Assembly: GCF_001649575.2 (NCBI RefSeq)
Contig: NC_051453.1
Span: 15,169,138 to 15,233,137 of the forward strand
Source of the DNA: Kryptolebias marmoratus
Taxonomy: Eukaryota > Chordata > Actinopteri > Cyprinodontiformes > Rivulidae
Length of the DNA: 64,000 bases
Direction: 5' to 3'
Positions 34,415-47,632 of this stretch are shown piece after piece. Both the position numbers and the translations under genes were made by a program. Each line of letters starts with the position of its first letter. Position 1 is the stretch's first letter. The notes under the pieces are model-generated. The model made no database searches and was not told the origin of the DNA. It saw nothing but the letters and a program-made list of their open reading frames with translations.

Positions 34415-34740
34415 TTAGGCTCCCTTCACATCGGATTAACACCCAGTATGATGTAAAAACAAATCTGCCAGAGCAAGGATGATCTTTGTAGGGTGAATGA
34501 TTCATTAGGAAGACAATAGGCTCCACATTATGAGTAAGAGCTAAGTCCACCATGATTTTGACTATTAACAACACTTTTACAGTTTACTCATCTTGGTGGC
34601 AGTAGGTCAGGGTCATGGGGGGAGTGTGATGGCAGTGAAATCATGGCGTCAGGCATCAATACACCAGCACTGGTTTCATGCCTGACCATGATCATGACAA
34701 GGTCATAGAAACAACCTAATGCAGATGTGACACCAGGGTC
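34415..34740 (+). repeat. Unclassified repeat, pair member 2
   Basis: It is a diverged second copy of 31640-32010. The best block is 'caaggtcatagaaacaacctaatgcagatgtgacac', against 'caaggtcatggaaataacctgaggcagacatgacac' in copy 1. It starts immediately after the purine-rich tract. Confidence 0.55.
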
Positions 34741-34744
34741 ATTT

Positions 34745-36225
34745 TTCAGCATAAAGGAGGGTCTTACTAACAGGTTAGTCTGCATGATAAAGGTCCAAGA
34801 GTGCAGCTGTAACCATCGGGCTACAAACAGCTTTTCCACTGACAGTCCTGGCTGGGTAATTTATGCACATATAGTATTTTCCATGCATCAGGAATGAAAT
34901 GTCACACAAGCTGTGCAGCCTGAGGAGCATGGCAGGGTGTTAGTTGATTCCTATATGCACACCGTACATCTGCACATACAGTCAGGTTTCTTCGCCATTA
35001 GGAGGTGAAACAACAAGGGCAGGAGGTGCAGATGTTGATTTGCAGGCTGTAAGACCGTGAAGGTGTGACGGAAGAGCCATCACATTCAGTCTTCTTCCGC
35101 CCCTGCTGCCTACACAGACACGTTCATCAACCCTGCTTTATTCCAGTCATTTGTAACAGTACAGCTGACAGCTATCAAGCGAAAAATTGTTATTGCCATT
35201 AATTTTTATTCATGAGCTATCATTCATGCCCATTCAGACTGAAAAGTTGGGTTTTTATGACAAACTGTCAATAAAACTGTCAGAAATCTGCCATTTTGTG
35301 CCTTTATCAAAAAGTGCACTGATATGCAGCACAAACAAAATCCTTAGATGCTTTTAGGAAGACACTATTGGCCAAAGCAATTATCCTGGATCTCAAGTTA
35401 CTGAGCCCTAAAAGCAAAATCTTGCATATCCATGTGCATACCCAATTAGAAGAATGTTATTCAATCTCCTCAGGCTTGACTAATCTCATTACCTAGGAAG
35501 TGAGTGTAAAGGAAATTCACTTGACATATCTCAACTGTTAGGGCTTTGAAAATGACCTCCTTTTTCCACTGGCCCGGTAATGCCATCCTTTGCTTTTCAC
35601 CTATTCATTCGAATCCTCCTTCCTCCTTTTCACACAGCTTTTGGGTCAGTTATGCAAGCCAGTCGATAAGAATGTACTCATCCAGCAGGTGTTTAGATGC
35701 AGAGAAAAGCTCCTGGAGCAAAAACAAACTGGACAAATGCAAAAAAAAATTTTTTTTAAATAAATTGGATTCTAAAAAACTCCTAATTGGATGCAGCTGA
35801 TGGGCCCAGCTGGATTGTGGCAGTATTCTAACAAAAGTATGCCAAACACTGAAGGAAACAAGCACACTCAATTATGTCAAACACAGATTCATCTTGATAT
35901 TTTAAATGGTTGTCAAAGGAAAATAACTAAAAACGTAAAAAAAAACAACACAGATGAGCTGCATGCTCCTGTGAAGCAGTCACTGATTCAAATGTGCAGC
36001 ATGAATACACTATACCGAAAAGAATCTCTGCACACTTACAAATCAGTGAAGAAGTGGGTGGAAATCCATGCATTTACGGGTTAGTGTGAATTTTGTAAAG
36101 TGTTAGTGTTTGGATGTGCGCACATCATAACGTAGACCATAACATCATCCTTAAACAGTGACTGCCAGCCAAAGCACTTTGAAGACTGCAGGGGATCACT
36201 GAGAAACATCCCAAAATTAAAGGCC
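34745..36225. other. Intergenic, nothing identified
   Basis: No exon-like or repeat feature that I can support. Confidence 0.5.
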
Positions 36226-36226
36226 T

Positions 36227-36620
36227 TGTCACAGTTTATGGTTCTCTTGGTTTTTCGGTTTTATTTTATCTCTTTTAAATTTACCTTAGTTCCTTGTTCG
36301 TTGTAAGTTTTGTAGATTTTGCCCGTCTTCTGTGTATCGTTCTCAGTCACCTGTTTCTATGTTTCCATGACTATCCTTTCCTCAGCTTCCCTGATCACTA
36401 ATTCACTAAACCTGTTGCTCGTTATCTCCTCTCAGATGTTCTCATTCAGTAATCACCCCTCCCAGCATATATGAGCTTCTTGTTTTCACTCAGCATCTGT
36501 CAGATCTTCATATGTAAATCCTGTCCTGTCTGGTTTTCTGTCACATCTGCTCAGTTTTTGTTTTTGTCAAACTTTATTAAATACTTTTCTGGAATTATGT
36601 CTGTCTGTTACCTGGTCAAG
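36227..36620 (+). mobile_element. LTR-like sequence related to the 27.9-kb element, 3' end unclear
   Basis: It starts TGTCACAG and shows the same layout as the solo LTR at 27921: T-rich, 'agttccttgttcg', 'cagtcacctgttt', then 'aactttattaaatacttttctgga' near the end and 'ctgtctgttacctgg'. No matching CA end or target duplication is seen, so it is truncated or too diverged. Confidence 0.4.
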
Positions 36621-36676
36621 CCAGCACTTTTGAGCCCTCAATAACCAACTACCTACTAACCATCATTTCAAGTCTA

Positions 36677-36700
36677 GCATTCCTTGAAGGAATGCATATT
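36677..36700 (-). repeat. Solo palindromic end of the repeat family
   Basis: GCATTCCTTGAAGGAATGC lies at 36677-36695, with flanks 'tcta' and 'atattgacc' as in the other copies. The body does not follow. Confidence 0.7.
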
Positions 36701-38082
36701 GACCGAGCTTTAAACTCAAATTATCTTATGATGAGACATATTGAAGTTCCAACAGTTTTGACTATGCATTTAGTCAGTACATGTGAAGTGACACGGGCTT
36801 GTCTCAAACAATGCAGATCAAGTGCTTTAGACACAAGCCTTCAAGATGTTCTCTTCACTTTAAAAGGACATAAACAAAATGGGACCGTTACAGAATGGGA
36901 ATTGTTGTGACTATTCCAGAGCCAGCCGGTCCGTCTCATATGACAGATGCTAAAGTTTCAGGTCTACAGATTACAATAACATAACAAATCCCCAAATCTA
37001 CTAAAGTTTGTTTTCCTTTCCCTTTCCCTGGCGCTACTGTGACAAATTTAATCAAACGAATGATACAGCACAACTGCAGAGATTTGATATTCAGCTGTGA
37101 GTGCAGGAAACAAATACATACAGCTGCAAGTGAGCTCATAAAAACAAACAGAGGAAATAAAGGAAACTAAATAATAAAACATAAAGCAAACCCTTGTCTT
37201 CTTGAAATCATTATTTTGTTCCTCTCATTTTCTCTATTTCACATCTCATCTCTCCAGGGTTTTGATCTCCAATTTCTGTGCAAAGATGTGTGTTGATTCC
37301 TCCGTCTGGTTCTTTGCTTTACTTTTGTTCTCACGGCGTGCCTCTCAGCTTCACGTGTTACCCTACTGGCTCTCAGGTCAGCGGTTGCCCTTAGCGACTG
37401 TCTGTCAAAGCGCGCAGGTGGAAAGAATTCCTGTACACTTCTGCCGACTGCTTTCCTTTAATAACGAAGCTCAGAAGTGTTGAAAGGCGAACAGGAAGTC
37501 AAATCCTGCACAGGGTTCCAGATAATCAGAGCTGTCAAATCGTTTCTTGGTGAACAGGAAGAGGGTTTCATCTCTGTGGATATTTTTGCACCTTAATAAC
37601 GACACAATCAAAGCAGGCACGGAGCTAATTAGGTTTCTGCATTATTACTTTCCAACAGCCTATTACCCTGCCTTTAAAAAAGAAAGGCTAACTTTAGTTT
37701 TAGGTTGTCTAATCCATCAATAAAAGAGGATTATTTGGTAAACAAAAACAAAGTGCAATACAAGAGACAAGTCATTTACATAATCAGAATTCAGTCGCAG
37801 CGTTCCCCAAATGGGAAACAAAACAGGGACACAATCAGAAGTTAGCGGAGCGAGACGGCGAACCTAATTATGGAGAACGAGGGAAAGCCTTCCTGGCTGC
37901 AAGCTGTGGCACTTAACTCCTCACAAACATTAGGAGAAACACAATGGGAATCACAATAGTGGAAAACTCACAAAGAATTCCTTTTTGTCTTTAACTTGCA
38001 AGAGTATACACAAGGAATGAACTGTGTAAATTTATTTCTAGGAGGGAAGCAAGCCCATTTCTTCTGTATAATTACAGGCCTA

Positions 38083-38800
38083 GCATTCCTTGAAAGAATG
38101 CATTGTATATTGCCTGTCGCTTTTCATCCCAGAGTTTTAGACTCATCTTATGTTGAAAAATAACTTGTCAAACTTTGAAAAAAGGTTATGTTTACATACA
38201 ATCTCATGCAATATTGAGAGATGTCACACTCAGAGTGTGTGTTGTGAATGACCCTCATCTACCACCACGTCAAATGTTAGCTCAATATCTGTAAAATTGA
38301 CTGATTTATAGCAAATTTTGTGTTGGTTAATATCAGTAGGCTGGGGCTACCATCCTGAGTTGGACTAACTCCAAAAGTTAATAAGTTTTAGATGTACATC
38401 CAGTGATTACTTCCTGAAAGTTTCATTGAAATCTGTTCAGTGGTTCATGAGATATTTTGCTAACAGACAAACTTGGTTGACTCCAACAGTTAGTGCTAAA
38501 GTTTTCAGCAAAGGTTTTGTATAATGTGTAGCAATTGGACTGTGTTATGTGAATGACTCTGAGCTACAACCAGATGAAATTATAGCACAATATCTGATAA
38601 ACTGACTAAATCTTAGCCATTTTTGTGTTTTCTGAGGTCAGTTGGTCGAGGCAGCTATCTACTATTGGGCTGGCTCCAAAAGTTAATCAGTTTTAGATGT
38701 ACACCCAATGATTACTTCCTGAAAGTTTTAATAAAATCCGTCCAGTGGTTTGTGAGACGTTTTGCTGGTTGTCACACACACAAACACACTGACACAATAA
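38083..38800 (-). repeat. Two-unit copy of palindrome-ended repeat, reverse
   Basis: The palindrome at 38083-38101 (GCATTCCTTGAAAGAATGC) is preceded by 'aggccta'. Two body units follow, closing with 'gagatattttgctaacagac' near 38455 and 'gagacgttttgctggttgtc' near 38770, about 305 bp apart. It ends in an AC-rich stretch. Confidence 0.8.
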
Positions 38801-38899
38801 CAATCATTTCCGCAAATTGTTTTGGAAATAACAATTGGGCAAATTTTATCACCAGCAAATTAAACAAAGTATACGCAGAGCTGCAAATGTCTTCGACTA

Positions 38900-41740
38900 A
38901 CAGATGACCTGTTCACATTGCAGTATGCGAGGCAACACTGCTCCCAAGGGTGTAGCTGGGGTTGGTTTCCACGGCAACTGGCACAAAATCAGCTTGAGTG
39001 ACAAGTGGTAATAACTAAAGTGAGCGCTAACGCTGAATCCCTCCCCTCCCTCTGGATCTTATTAAAAGCCTCCATGTCCACATCCGAGCTTATCGTTTCC
39101 CTCTACGTCTGAAACTCACCCTCTCCCCACCCCTTGGTTCTTCTTTTTTTTTTTCCTCTGCTTCTGCACACTTATGTTCCAACCGAGGCAGCGCACAGTG
39201 AGCTTCCAGTGGGCATCGCTCCCATTCTGTCACCGTGAGAGCTTTTCTCCCTTTAGTCACTTTGCTCCAAGCCGCTCTGACCCCTGCGAGCACAAGTTTC
39301 CAGCAGGGTTCCGGAGGCAAACTGCTAAGGACGAAGACGTCTCAAAGGCAGGCATCAAAGGAGCTACTGCGTCTACCAATTGAGGGGAAACTGTTTTGAA
39401 AATAAGGGAATTATCTGAAATCTCTTACCTTAGAACACCACTTAGACAGCCAAGTGGAGATGGTAACAGCAATTATTTTGCTGGTAAAATTGAAAAGAGA
39501 GAAGCAGAGAAAATAAAGTGACTCCTGGCAGCTTGTGAAACTGTCAGGAAACTCATATTAATTTGTGCCCTTAAACAGAACTTTCTTCTTGATTTTGAAC
39601 ACCCAAAGTGACAGAAATCGAACTTGGTGTGGTAGTGGCTGAGTCATTAAAATAGTCATTAAAACACATAATCCAAGTGCAAACAGACTGCGCAGGAGCT
39701 CTGTCTGAAACTTTGGCTATGCGTTCCTTCAAGAAATGCTGCTTGTTAATTTATTAAGACGGGCGCAAAGTAGTTCAATTCAGTTGAACAAAAATCCTCT
39801 TAGGGCACTGAACAAAACCATTGGTTTCATTTTGAATACAACTGCCACAGAAAGCAGTTTTATAGTTTTAGAATTGCTAAGATTAATGTTTTTATTACAG
39901 TGGCTAAAACTGGTCCACTTTTTCCCTATAGGTTTGCTGAGTGAGCTCTCAGGTTGGTATTATAAGCTCTCTGTGGTAATAACATCCTTTAAACACCATT
40001 GAGTTATCACAGATTTCAGATGTCAGGCTCGTTTGCAAGCAATTAGTTTTATTCCAATATGTTACCACACACACACACACATGCACACACACACACCTAA
40101 CATGTAGATTAATTTGGCCACAGAACTGATTAAGGAAAAATGAAAAAAGCACACCGTCCGTCTGACAGCTCCCTCGGGCTCAGCAGGGGGGTTGGGATTA
40201 GGACACAATCAGAGTTTGTTAAAACCCTTCATCAAGCAGAGTACCGCAGGTTCACAGAATCAGTTACCATGGTAACTGACCCATAATTGACCCTGTTAAC
40301 CCCGAAAAACAATATTAAACCAACCTTAGAATCGACACTAAGACTGATATTTTTCCACTGTTTGATAACACGTTCTATTCTTTTGTTTGGTTTTGGGCTT
40401 TTTTTGGTGAGGGTTCAGAAGAAAAATAAACTTTTTTTTTTTTTAAGTGACAAAATCACGTGGATGAAACAACAGATTGAATGAGAGAAACTGTTTGTGT
40501 AACTCTTGTCTCAAGAGCAGAAGCTGTCAGACAGGACTCTGACTTCTTCCGAAACGTTTCACTGACAGACGGCGCTGCAGACATGAGAACACAACTCCTG
40601 TCGTAACTAAACACACTTAATATCTGTAGAACTTTGATGCATTATTTACAGGGAGCGGCAGCCACCTCAGATTTAACGCACAAATACACACTACAGCAAG
40701 CAAATGCAGTTAAACCACACAATTATTTGTAAAATGAGGAGGCCAAACAGAAACAGAGCTTAAGAAGGACTATAAGACCCAGAACTAGTCATTATACAGC
40801 ATGTTACATTTACCTATGCACCAGAATTTTACTAAAACCTGGTTGTTTTTCTGCAGCACACATATGACTATTACCTTAATTGTGAGTCTGACAGTGCCAT
40901 GGAGTAACTACTTGCAAAATTCTGAAAATAAGAGGAGTTGAAAGCAGCTGTTGATTTTTCCAACTCTTATTAAAACAGAAGAGTGCCACAGTGGAGCAAC
41001 ATGCACAATTTCCACCTCATTTACACACAGGGGATAAACACTGTCATCATCTCGACTCTTTTCCATTCTTTGTATTTCTTGCCAGCATTCTAAATACGGT
41101 CAAGAAAATAATCAACGCGTAATCAACACGCACAATGGTAATACATTCGGTCTGTACATATTAAAGGTTGTGTAAGTGTGCTCTGCCCTCCAGGTAGCTG
41201 CTGGTTGGCTTTCCTTTCAGCGGTCCTCTGCGTGTGGGCGTGAATACTGGACGAGAATTTAGCATCAAGCTGAGAGTTTCCCAACAGATGCCACGCTTGA
41301 GTGCGTCCTTCTGCCACCAGAGAGACTCTGACTCCTGTCAGCTCCGTCTTGCAGGCTGAAACACTTAAATGTGGACTCACACGAAACACTTTGGTGAGCA
41401 GCTCGGATGGAAAGTGTGCAGCCTTTTGGTTTCTCAATCAAGGCCGTAGAAAGAATAAATTAAATCTTTTTTTTTTCTTTTCTTTTTCTGAGTGTGCCCG
41501 AGAGTCTGGCGTATGACGGCGAGAGATGAGGAGCACAGGGGCGCTGCGTTGTCTCTTGTTTAGTAAAGAGTGTGAGAGAAACTCACCATTAAAAGCTGCT
41601 GCAGCGCCCACACTCACTCACAGCCTCTTGTTATACTTAAGTGGGTCAGTGCAAAACTTTCAGACATTAGAGGAAGGCAAAGAAAAAAACCCTCATTAGT
41701 GCTGAGTAGCACGTTGAAGTGTCCTTCTGTATCATATAAA
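38900..41740. other. Intergenic with GC-richer patches, no gene assigned
   Basis: GC-richer blocks lie at 39010-39340 and 41190-41640. The first holds a 76-codon minus-strand frame, the second a 104-codon one; neither resembles a known protein or has convincing splice sites. They could be promoter-like or conserved elements. A lone family palindrome (gcgttccttcaagaaatgc) lies at 39721-39739 and an (AC)n tract at 40070-40098. Confidence 0.45.
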
Positions 41741-41747
41741 TATATAT

Positions 41748-42640
41748 ACAGTGCCTATTAAAAGTATTCACCCCCTTGGATGTTTTATGTTTCTATTGCT
41801 ATCATACATAAGTCAGTCATGGTCAACATAAGTTGCCATTTTTACCAAACAAATTACAAAAAAAGAAAAAAAAACTATTTTATTGTCATGAGTAATATCA
41901 GTTAAATGCAAATATGTAATGGAAAGTAAGTGACTGCATAAATATTCACCCCCTTCACATCAGTATTCAGTGCAGGCGCCTTTGGCTGCAATCACAGCAC
42001 TCAGTCTGTGAGTCTCAATCTGTCTTGCACATCTGGACACAGGAATTTTACTCCATTCTTCTTTACAAAACTGCTCAAGCTCTGTCAGGTTGCGTGGGGC
42101 TCAGACAAGAACAGCACTTTTCGTGTCAAGCCCCAAAATCTCTTTTGGATTTCAGTCTGGGCTTTGACTCTGCCACATTCGCCTTGTTGTCTGGAAACCA
42201 TTTCTGTGTAATTTTCGCTGTAAGCTTCTGGTCATTGTCTTGCTGAGGGGAAAAAAAATTTTTTTAATCTTTTCCCAAAGCTGTAGTTCTTTTGCAGACA
42301 GCATCTGATAGTCCTCCTTAATTTCCCTATATTTCACAGCATTAGTTTTACCCTCTGTTGGCTCTCTTAGGGTTGTCTTTGGCCTCCTGGATATTTCTCT
42401 GATTAATGTGCGGCTTCATGAGATTTGGTTGATGACCCTTTCTTGGTAGATTTGCCGTGGGGAATAAACTCTCCGTTTCCTAATATTAGATTTAACAATG
42501 TTCTGCTGGGTGATCAGGATTTGGGATGTTTTTTTTTATAAACCAACCCTGATCTGATTTTCTCCACAACTTTATCTCTGACCCGTGAAGACTTTCTTGG
42601 CCTTCATGCCTTCTCCTTCTTGGTGGTAGTCCTTAGAGGT
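41748..42640 (-). mobile_element. Decayed Tc1-like transposon, transposase on minus strand
   Basis: The left end 'acagtgcctattaaaagtattcaccccctt' is the terminal sequence of a common fish Tc1 lineage. On the minus strand the transposase start (MKAKKVFTGQR near 42610) and the C-terminus (EEWSKIPVSRCARQIETHRL, then SAVIAAKGACTEY and stop, 42060-41985) are still readable. Between them the DDE core is shrunken and broken by frameshifts and stops. The right terminal repeat is not seen. It is a non-functional copy. Confidence 0.85.
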
Positions 42641-42879
42641 GTTAAACTGGTTTGATTCTGAGGGCTATCAGAGCAGATGTGTATATATTGAGACACTTAG
42701 ATTACCTTATTTACACTTCTGAAGGTAATAGTTGTGGCATCAAAGCAAAGAGGGTACATACATATATGAACGCACCCCTTTTCGGTGTTATAATTTTTCC
42801 CTGCATTTAACTTCATTGATTTGAAGTGTATTGTGTAAGACCATCACTTCTAATCAAACTGAAACTCAGTTATATTTAA

Positions 42880-45175
42880 AGTCACATAGCAACAAAATAG
42901 AGAGATTGCAAAATGTATTACTTCTGCAGCCCGCAGCATATGACATGTAAATTTAATTGGCTGTATAATGTATATGATGTCCTGTCATGAAAATTTAAAG
43001 CCCAAATGATTAAATTTTTTCCTTTGCAAAAAAATTAATTAAAGACAGGCTGCCACACTTCACTGCCACTGAAGGACAAATTATTATATTTAAATTGTCA
43101 GAGCCAGTCTGTGCTGGATATACACTTCATCCTCAAACTCTCTCCATCAAATCAGCCTGCAGTGTTTCACCTTTTCGTTCTCATCTCATCCCTCATCAAA
43201 CTACCAAATGCAAAGGCATTATTGCTATTTTCCCTTCCTGTAAATGTCTCATTGTTTGCGTTACATAAATGGAACTCGAACACCTTGGGGAGAATATTGC
43301 TTTTTGCTCCTGTCTCTCCAATATCTACTGAAATCCTCTAAATGATTCACAGCATGGGCATAATGAGGAGAGCGAAGTCTTGTTCAGCCGTCTTCAAATG
43401 GTTCTCTTGTGTTCTTCATCAGCAAAGGCTGCTGCCTGGAGACTAATTTAAACCTGATTTTGCACTGTTTTGAGCTTTGGGACGATCAGGCAAAAGAAAA
43501 AGGAAACACAGAGGACCTGTTAAAACTCAGCTGACACAAAGTGTAACCTCAGAGGAGGTGTGTAAATTAAGCAACATGAGACGTTGCCATTACCACTTCT
43601 TTACATTTACTGTTATATTCTTATTTCCAAGTAGCCCGCAGCTGGCTCCTCTCAGTATTTCTGTGCCAAACAACGCTGAAGTACAACTTTCGAACGGCAT
43701 CAGGTTGTCCAGTTCTGAAGAAACACATTGATTTTTACTCTGCGTGTAAAATTAGTTTGACAAAAATCAAAGTAGCAGAGCCGTATTGGGTCAAACATGT
43801 CAGTGGGACATGTTAGTCCCACTGAAATCACACTAAATGGAATTTCTCTAAGTCAAACTCACTCACCCAGCCAGATAACACGGTTTTGAGTAAAATAATC
43901 TCTGTATACTTTCACTCACAATCAAAAGGATCTAGCTACACCACCTATGCTCTATGGTTCCTGTCCTGAACACTGACCTGAGGTAACTGGTGCACAAAAT
44001 GAAAAGAAGCTACAGCAGACAAAAAAAAATAATAAGGATTTATGGATTCCATACTTTTAGAACAATCTGTAGCTGACTGTTTGCTTTTACCACCCAAACT
44101 AAATTGTGTATTGCCAAGTTCCAATAGCAATCACAAGTTGAACATGAAGTTTACATGAAGGTAAGCAGGCAATACAATTTAACAAGGACTATGAGGTGGG
44201 AACAAAGCATTTTGTTCAAAAACTAAGGCAAGTTACAACTTGAAGACCCAAATGCAGAGTTTTTTGAGAGTAGATTTCTGATGACTCAATTCTTTTTTAG
44301 AATAAAAATACTGAATGCACATAAACTTTGGAAGAAAATCAGCAACAACAGTGAGGAGACCATGATTCCATACAAGGACTTTTAGAAAGCACACCTTGGC
44401 TGACAGAGAACTGATTCTACAAAATAAAACAGGAAGTAAAAATGAGAGCACAGAATAAAAATAATGAACAAGAAATTAAAAATTGTAAGAACCATGATAA
44501 TTTATTTCAGCCATTTTAGCAGCTGAAATAATACATGTCTTCTTTATTTCTGTAACAAATAACGCAAAGATTTAAAAAACATCTGACTTTAGAACCTATT
44601 TGCCACCCAAAGCAGGTATCTATGCTCATCCTGCTGCATCCTTAACCTAACATAAATCATTTGGCAACACGATAAATGGAGAATTTATACCGCTAATCTG
44701 ACTTTAATAGAAGAAGAAAATGATGGCCGAACATTGCACTGGTAGCAAATCATATCTGTCCTCGGTTGTCCCTTCCTGCATCTTCACCTCTCTGCCCCAG
44801 TCATTACATCTGCTCTATAAATAAATGCTGGAGCTGTCACACAGGCAAATGGAGCTGCCAGCTTGGGAATTGGTGGCAAGGGGCAGGGAGGAGGTAGGCA
44901 GGCAGAAGGAATAACAACAACCCCAAAAGTCAACTTTGCAAAAAAAGAAAAAGTTAGAGGGACATGAAGACAAGGCAGGAAAATTTAGACAGTTTGGTCT
45001 GTGGGCAGACAGGCAGTCATTTTTCTATGCAACTAAATGTGGCACTGAGCAAGCCTGATCTCATAAAACCTAGTCTGAGAACATGCAAAATCCTGTTGTT
45101 TGCCATTACTAGACATTTTGTAGTTTGATGTTTGTCCTTGTACTTTTGACCCTCGGCATTTCTTTGAAACGACTC
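42880..45175. other. Intergenic, nothing identified
   Basis: AT-rich DNA. A 10-bp-stem hairpin lies at 43800-43825. There is no gene evidence. Confidence 0.5.
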
Positions 45176-45184
45176 ATAATTGGC

Positions 45185-45620
45185 TGTGGTGGTCATCTTG
45201 ATTTGGGTTGGCTTCAAAAGTTAATGTTTTGTACAAGTTTCATAAAACTCTGTCCAGTGGTTCATTAAGTATTTTTGCTAACAAACAAACAGAGTTGATT
45301 CCAAATAGTCAATGTCAAACATTTTAGTAAAGATCTTTTAGAGCTCAGAATATGCGTTGGGGATCAGTCTCAGCTACTACCACACCAGTTATTAGGTCAA
45401 CATCTGTACATCTGATTGGGTTAGAGCCATTTTTGCATTTTTCAACTCAGTGAGCTGAGCCAGCCATCTTGATTTGTGTTGACTCCAAAGGTTAATCAGG
45501 TGTAGATGGAAAAAGTATTATTAAAATTCATCCAGTGGTTCATGAGATATATTGCTAACATGTTTATAAAGAGATGCAGGCAAAAACATATTTGTCTGCC
45601 TTCACCTTTCAGCAGAGGTT
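45185..45620 (-). repeat. Copy of palindrome-ended repeat lacking its palindrome
   Basis: Two partial reverse units: 'gtggtcatcttgatttgggttggcttcaaaagttaa' to 'ttgctaacaaac' (45285), then 'aaagatcttttagagctcagaatatgcgttgggga' to 'gatatattgctaacatg' (45560). It ends 'gtctgccttcacctttcagcagag', a hairpin-like far end. Confidence 0.75.
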
Positions 45621-46269
45621 AATAAAGATGTTCTTTACCCCCCAAAAAAAGTTTAAAACAAGAAAAATTGAACAAATTTAATCACTGTGGAGACAGTGTT
45701 ATCATTTGTTCAAACATCCCTAAACGTGTGCGCTTTATGATTCAAACACATTCAAGCCCACAATTTGTCGTTTGGGTTTTTTTAATCATTTGAACTTTCC
45801 AAAGCTTCCTGCAGCAACAAACTTCACTCAGATTCAGGGCCAAGTCATGAGCATTTACAGGTTACTCTGCCTCCGGCGTCACATCAGCTGAAGACATAAC
45901 TGCTCTGCGATGTGCTGCTGCTTAATCCAGAAAGATCGAGTAACAGTGCATATTATTTCTTTGTTTTTTTTATTTTTTTTATTTTTCTATTATTTACAGA
46001 CCCATGCAGCATTATGGATGTGAATCAGTCCATTTTGCTTCATATATTATTGGAGAAAAACATCAGTGTGAGAAATGAGTCGATCATTATCACACCAAAA
46101 CAGCTGTATTGCCAAATACTGGAAATGTTATGCATTTACATAATAGGTTTGCGCTTGCCTCTGGCACATACATTATTTACAATTTGTGTATAATAATATC
46201 AGAACATTGAACAGCTTTATCACAGTGTTGCCTCAGATTGAAGCGCCTACAGGAAATAAGTAAATTGTG

Positions 46270-46485
46270 ACATGGTAGTAGCTTAGAGTCATTTACAACT
46301 TATACTCTGAGCAGAACACCTCGCAATGGCGCAAAAGTTTGTGCATGCTTTTTTCAACGTTTGACCAGAATAGTTGCAACTATAGATGTCATTTCTCAAC
46401 GTAAGATGATCTTTACTTAAAGCTCTGGATTGAAAGGTGGCGTGTGATGCGCATTCCTTCAAGGAATCCGAGGCCTTTAATTTAA
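46270..46485 (+). repeat. Right-end fragment of palindrome-ended repeat
   Basis: Forward orientation: 'gagtcatttacaacttatactctgagcag', 'gatctttacttaaagctctgg', 'aaaggtggcgtgtgatgc', the palindrome at 46451-46469 (last bases diverged), then 'gaggcctttaattt', identical to the flank at 14889. Confidence 0.78.
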
Positions 46486-46489
46486 ATCT

Positions 46490-47630
46490 AGGCTTTAATT
46501 GACCGAGTTAATTGACTGCCAGCAGAGATCCGAGACACTGATGACCGAGATAAAGACTCTTGGGTGATAGTTAAGTCTATCAACTGCTCAGATGTTAACC
46601 CATATGGTGGAATGTGCAAATGCAGCCACTGCAAAGACTGCAATCGTATATGTTAGTGAGGAGTGAAAATTAAGCTCCAACAGCATGTTTCAATAACATG
46701 GCAAGTGGTTCTGCGGTGATCATGACTGCAAGCGTTTTGTTCGGGTCCCCGTGTTGCTAAACCGATTGTTTTTAGATAATGTACATGCATACATGTTGTA
46801 AAACTTGTCAAAGGCTCGAAGACAAATTAATTTCCTTTTTATGGTCAAAGGAAGAGGCTTGTGCACACCATAAGAAAATGCACAGTGATGCTTTCTAAAC
46901 TCAAAACTTACCGATTGTTAAATAAATCAAAGTACGGCCTACAAACAGGCAGGCCTTCACTCACTAATCCGGCTACCAAACTGTGATTTTAACATGATGG
47001 CAGTGTTTGTCACAAACATCTGCATCAGTTGTACTTCTCCATTATTAAGATTGTAAATAGTCTCATGATTCTGCCTCAAAATACCCATCCACCCACATGA
47101 AGCTATTAAAACTTTCATCTTAATTAGTAAGACGAACCACTAAATGGGTTACACTTTTTCCTCTCAGTGGGTTGTTGTCTGTGAAGCCTTCTATGATTTT
47201 CTGCTCAGCATTTTATTTTTGCTTCTAGGCATAAGATCTTTGAGGTTTCTGTTCTGAGCCGCATGTTGCTCTTGTGTTTTTCTCCGTGTGCGTTTGTCAC
47301 GAGTTTGATCGCAGCAACTAAAAAAAAAACAAAACGCTTATTTCGAGTGCATCAGACGGGTTATGTGCGAGTCAAAAGTTGGGAAATCCACAAGTGGGTG
47401 TTCTTCTAAAAACAAAAATGCCTCATCATCATGAGCAGATTTTGTTTGCTGTTAGAACCATTTGAAGTTCAGCTGGATAATCTGACATTTATGCACAAAT
47501 AAATGCAAATAAACCAATAAGAACAAAAAAAAGAATTGCTAATATAAATCTAGGATGTACATCAGACAAAACTGCTGATATTAGTCTCTATTAAATGCTC
47601 TATTTTTTTGTTTTTTTAACAATTATTTTT
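46490..47630. other. Intergenic; contains one half of an old repeat pair
   Basis: The piece 47049-47170 matches 51721-51835 ('tctcatgattctgcctcaaaatacccatccacccacat... cttaattagtaagacgaaccactaaatgg'). The rest shows nothing that I can support. Confidence 0.45.
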
Positions 47631-47632
47631 CG

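Noticed and set aside
39090..39320. 76-codon GC-rich minus frame
   Set aside because: No acceptor/donor pair and no known protein; probably a GC-rich non-coding block.
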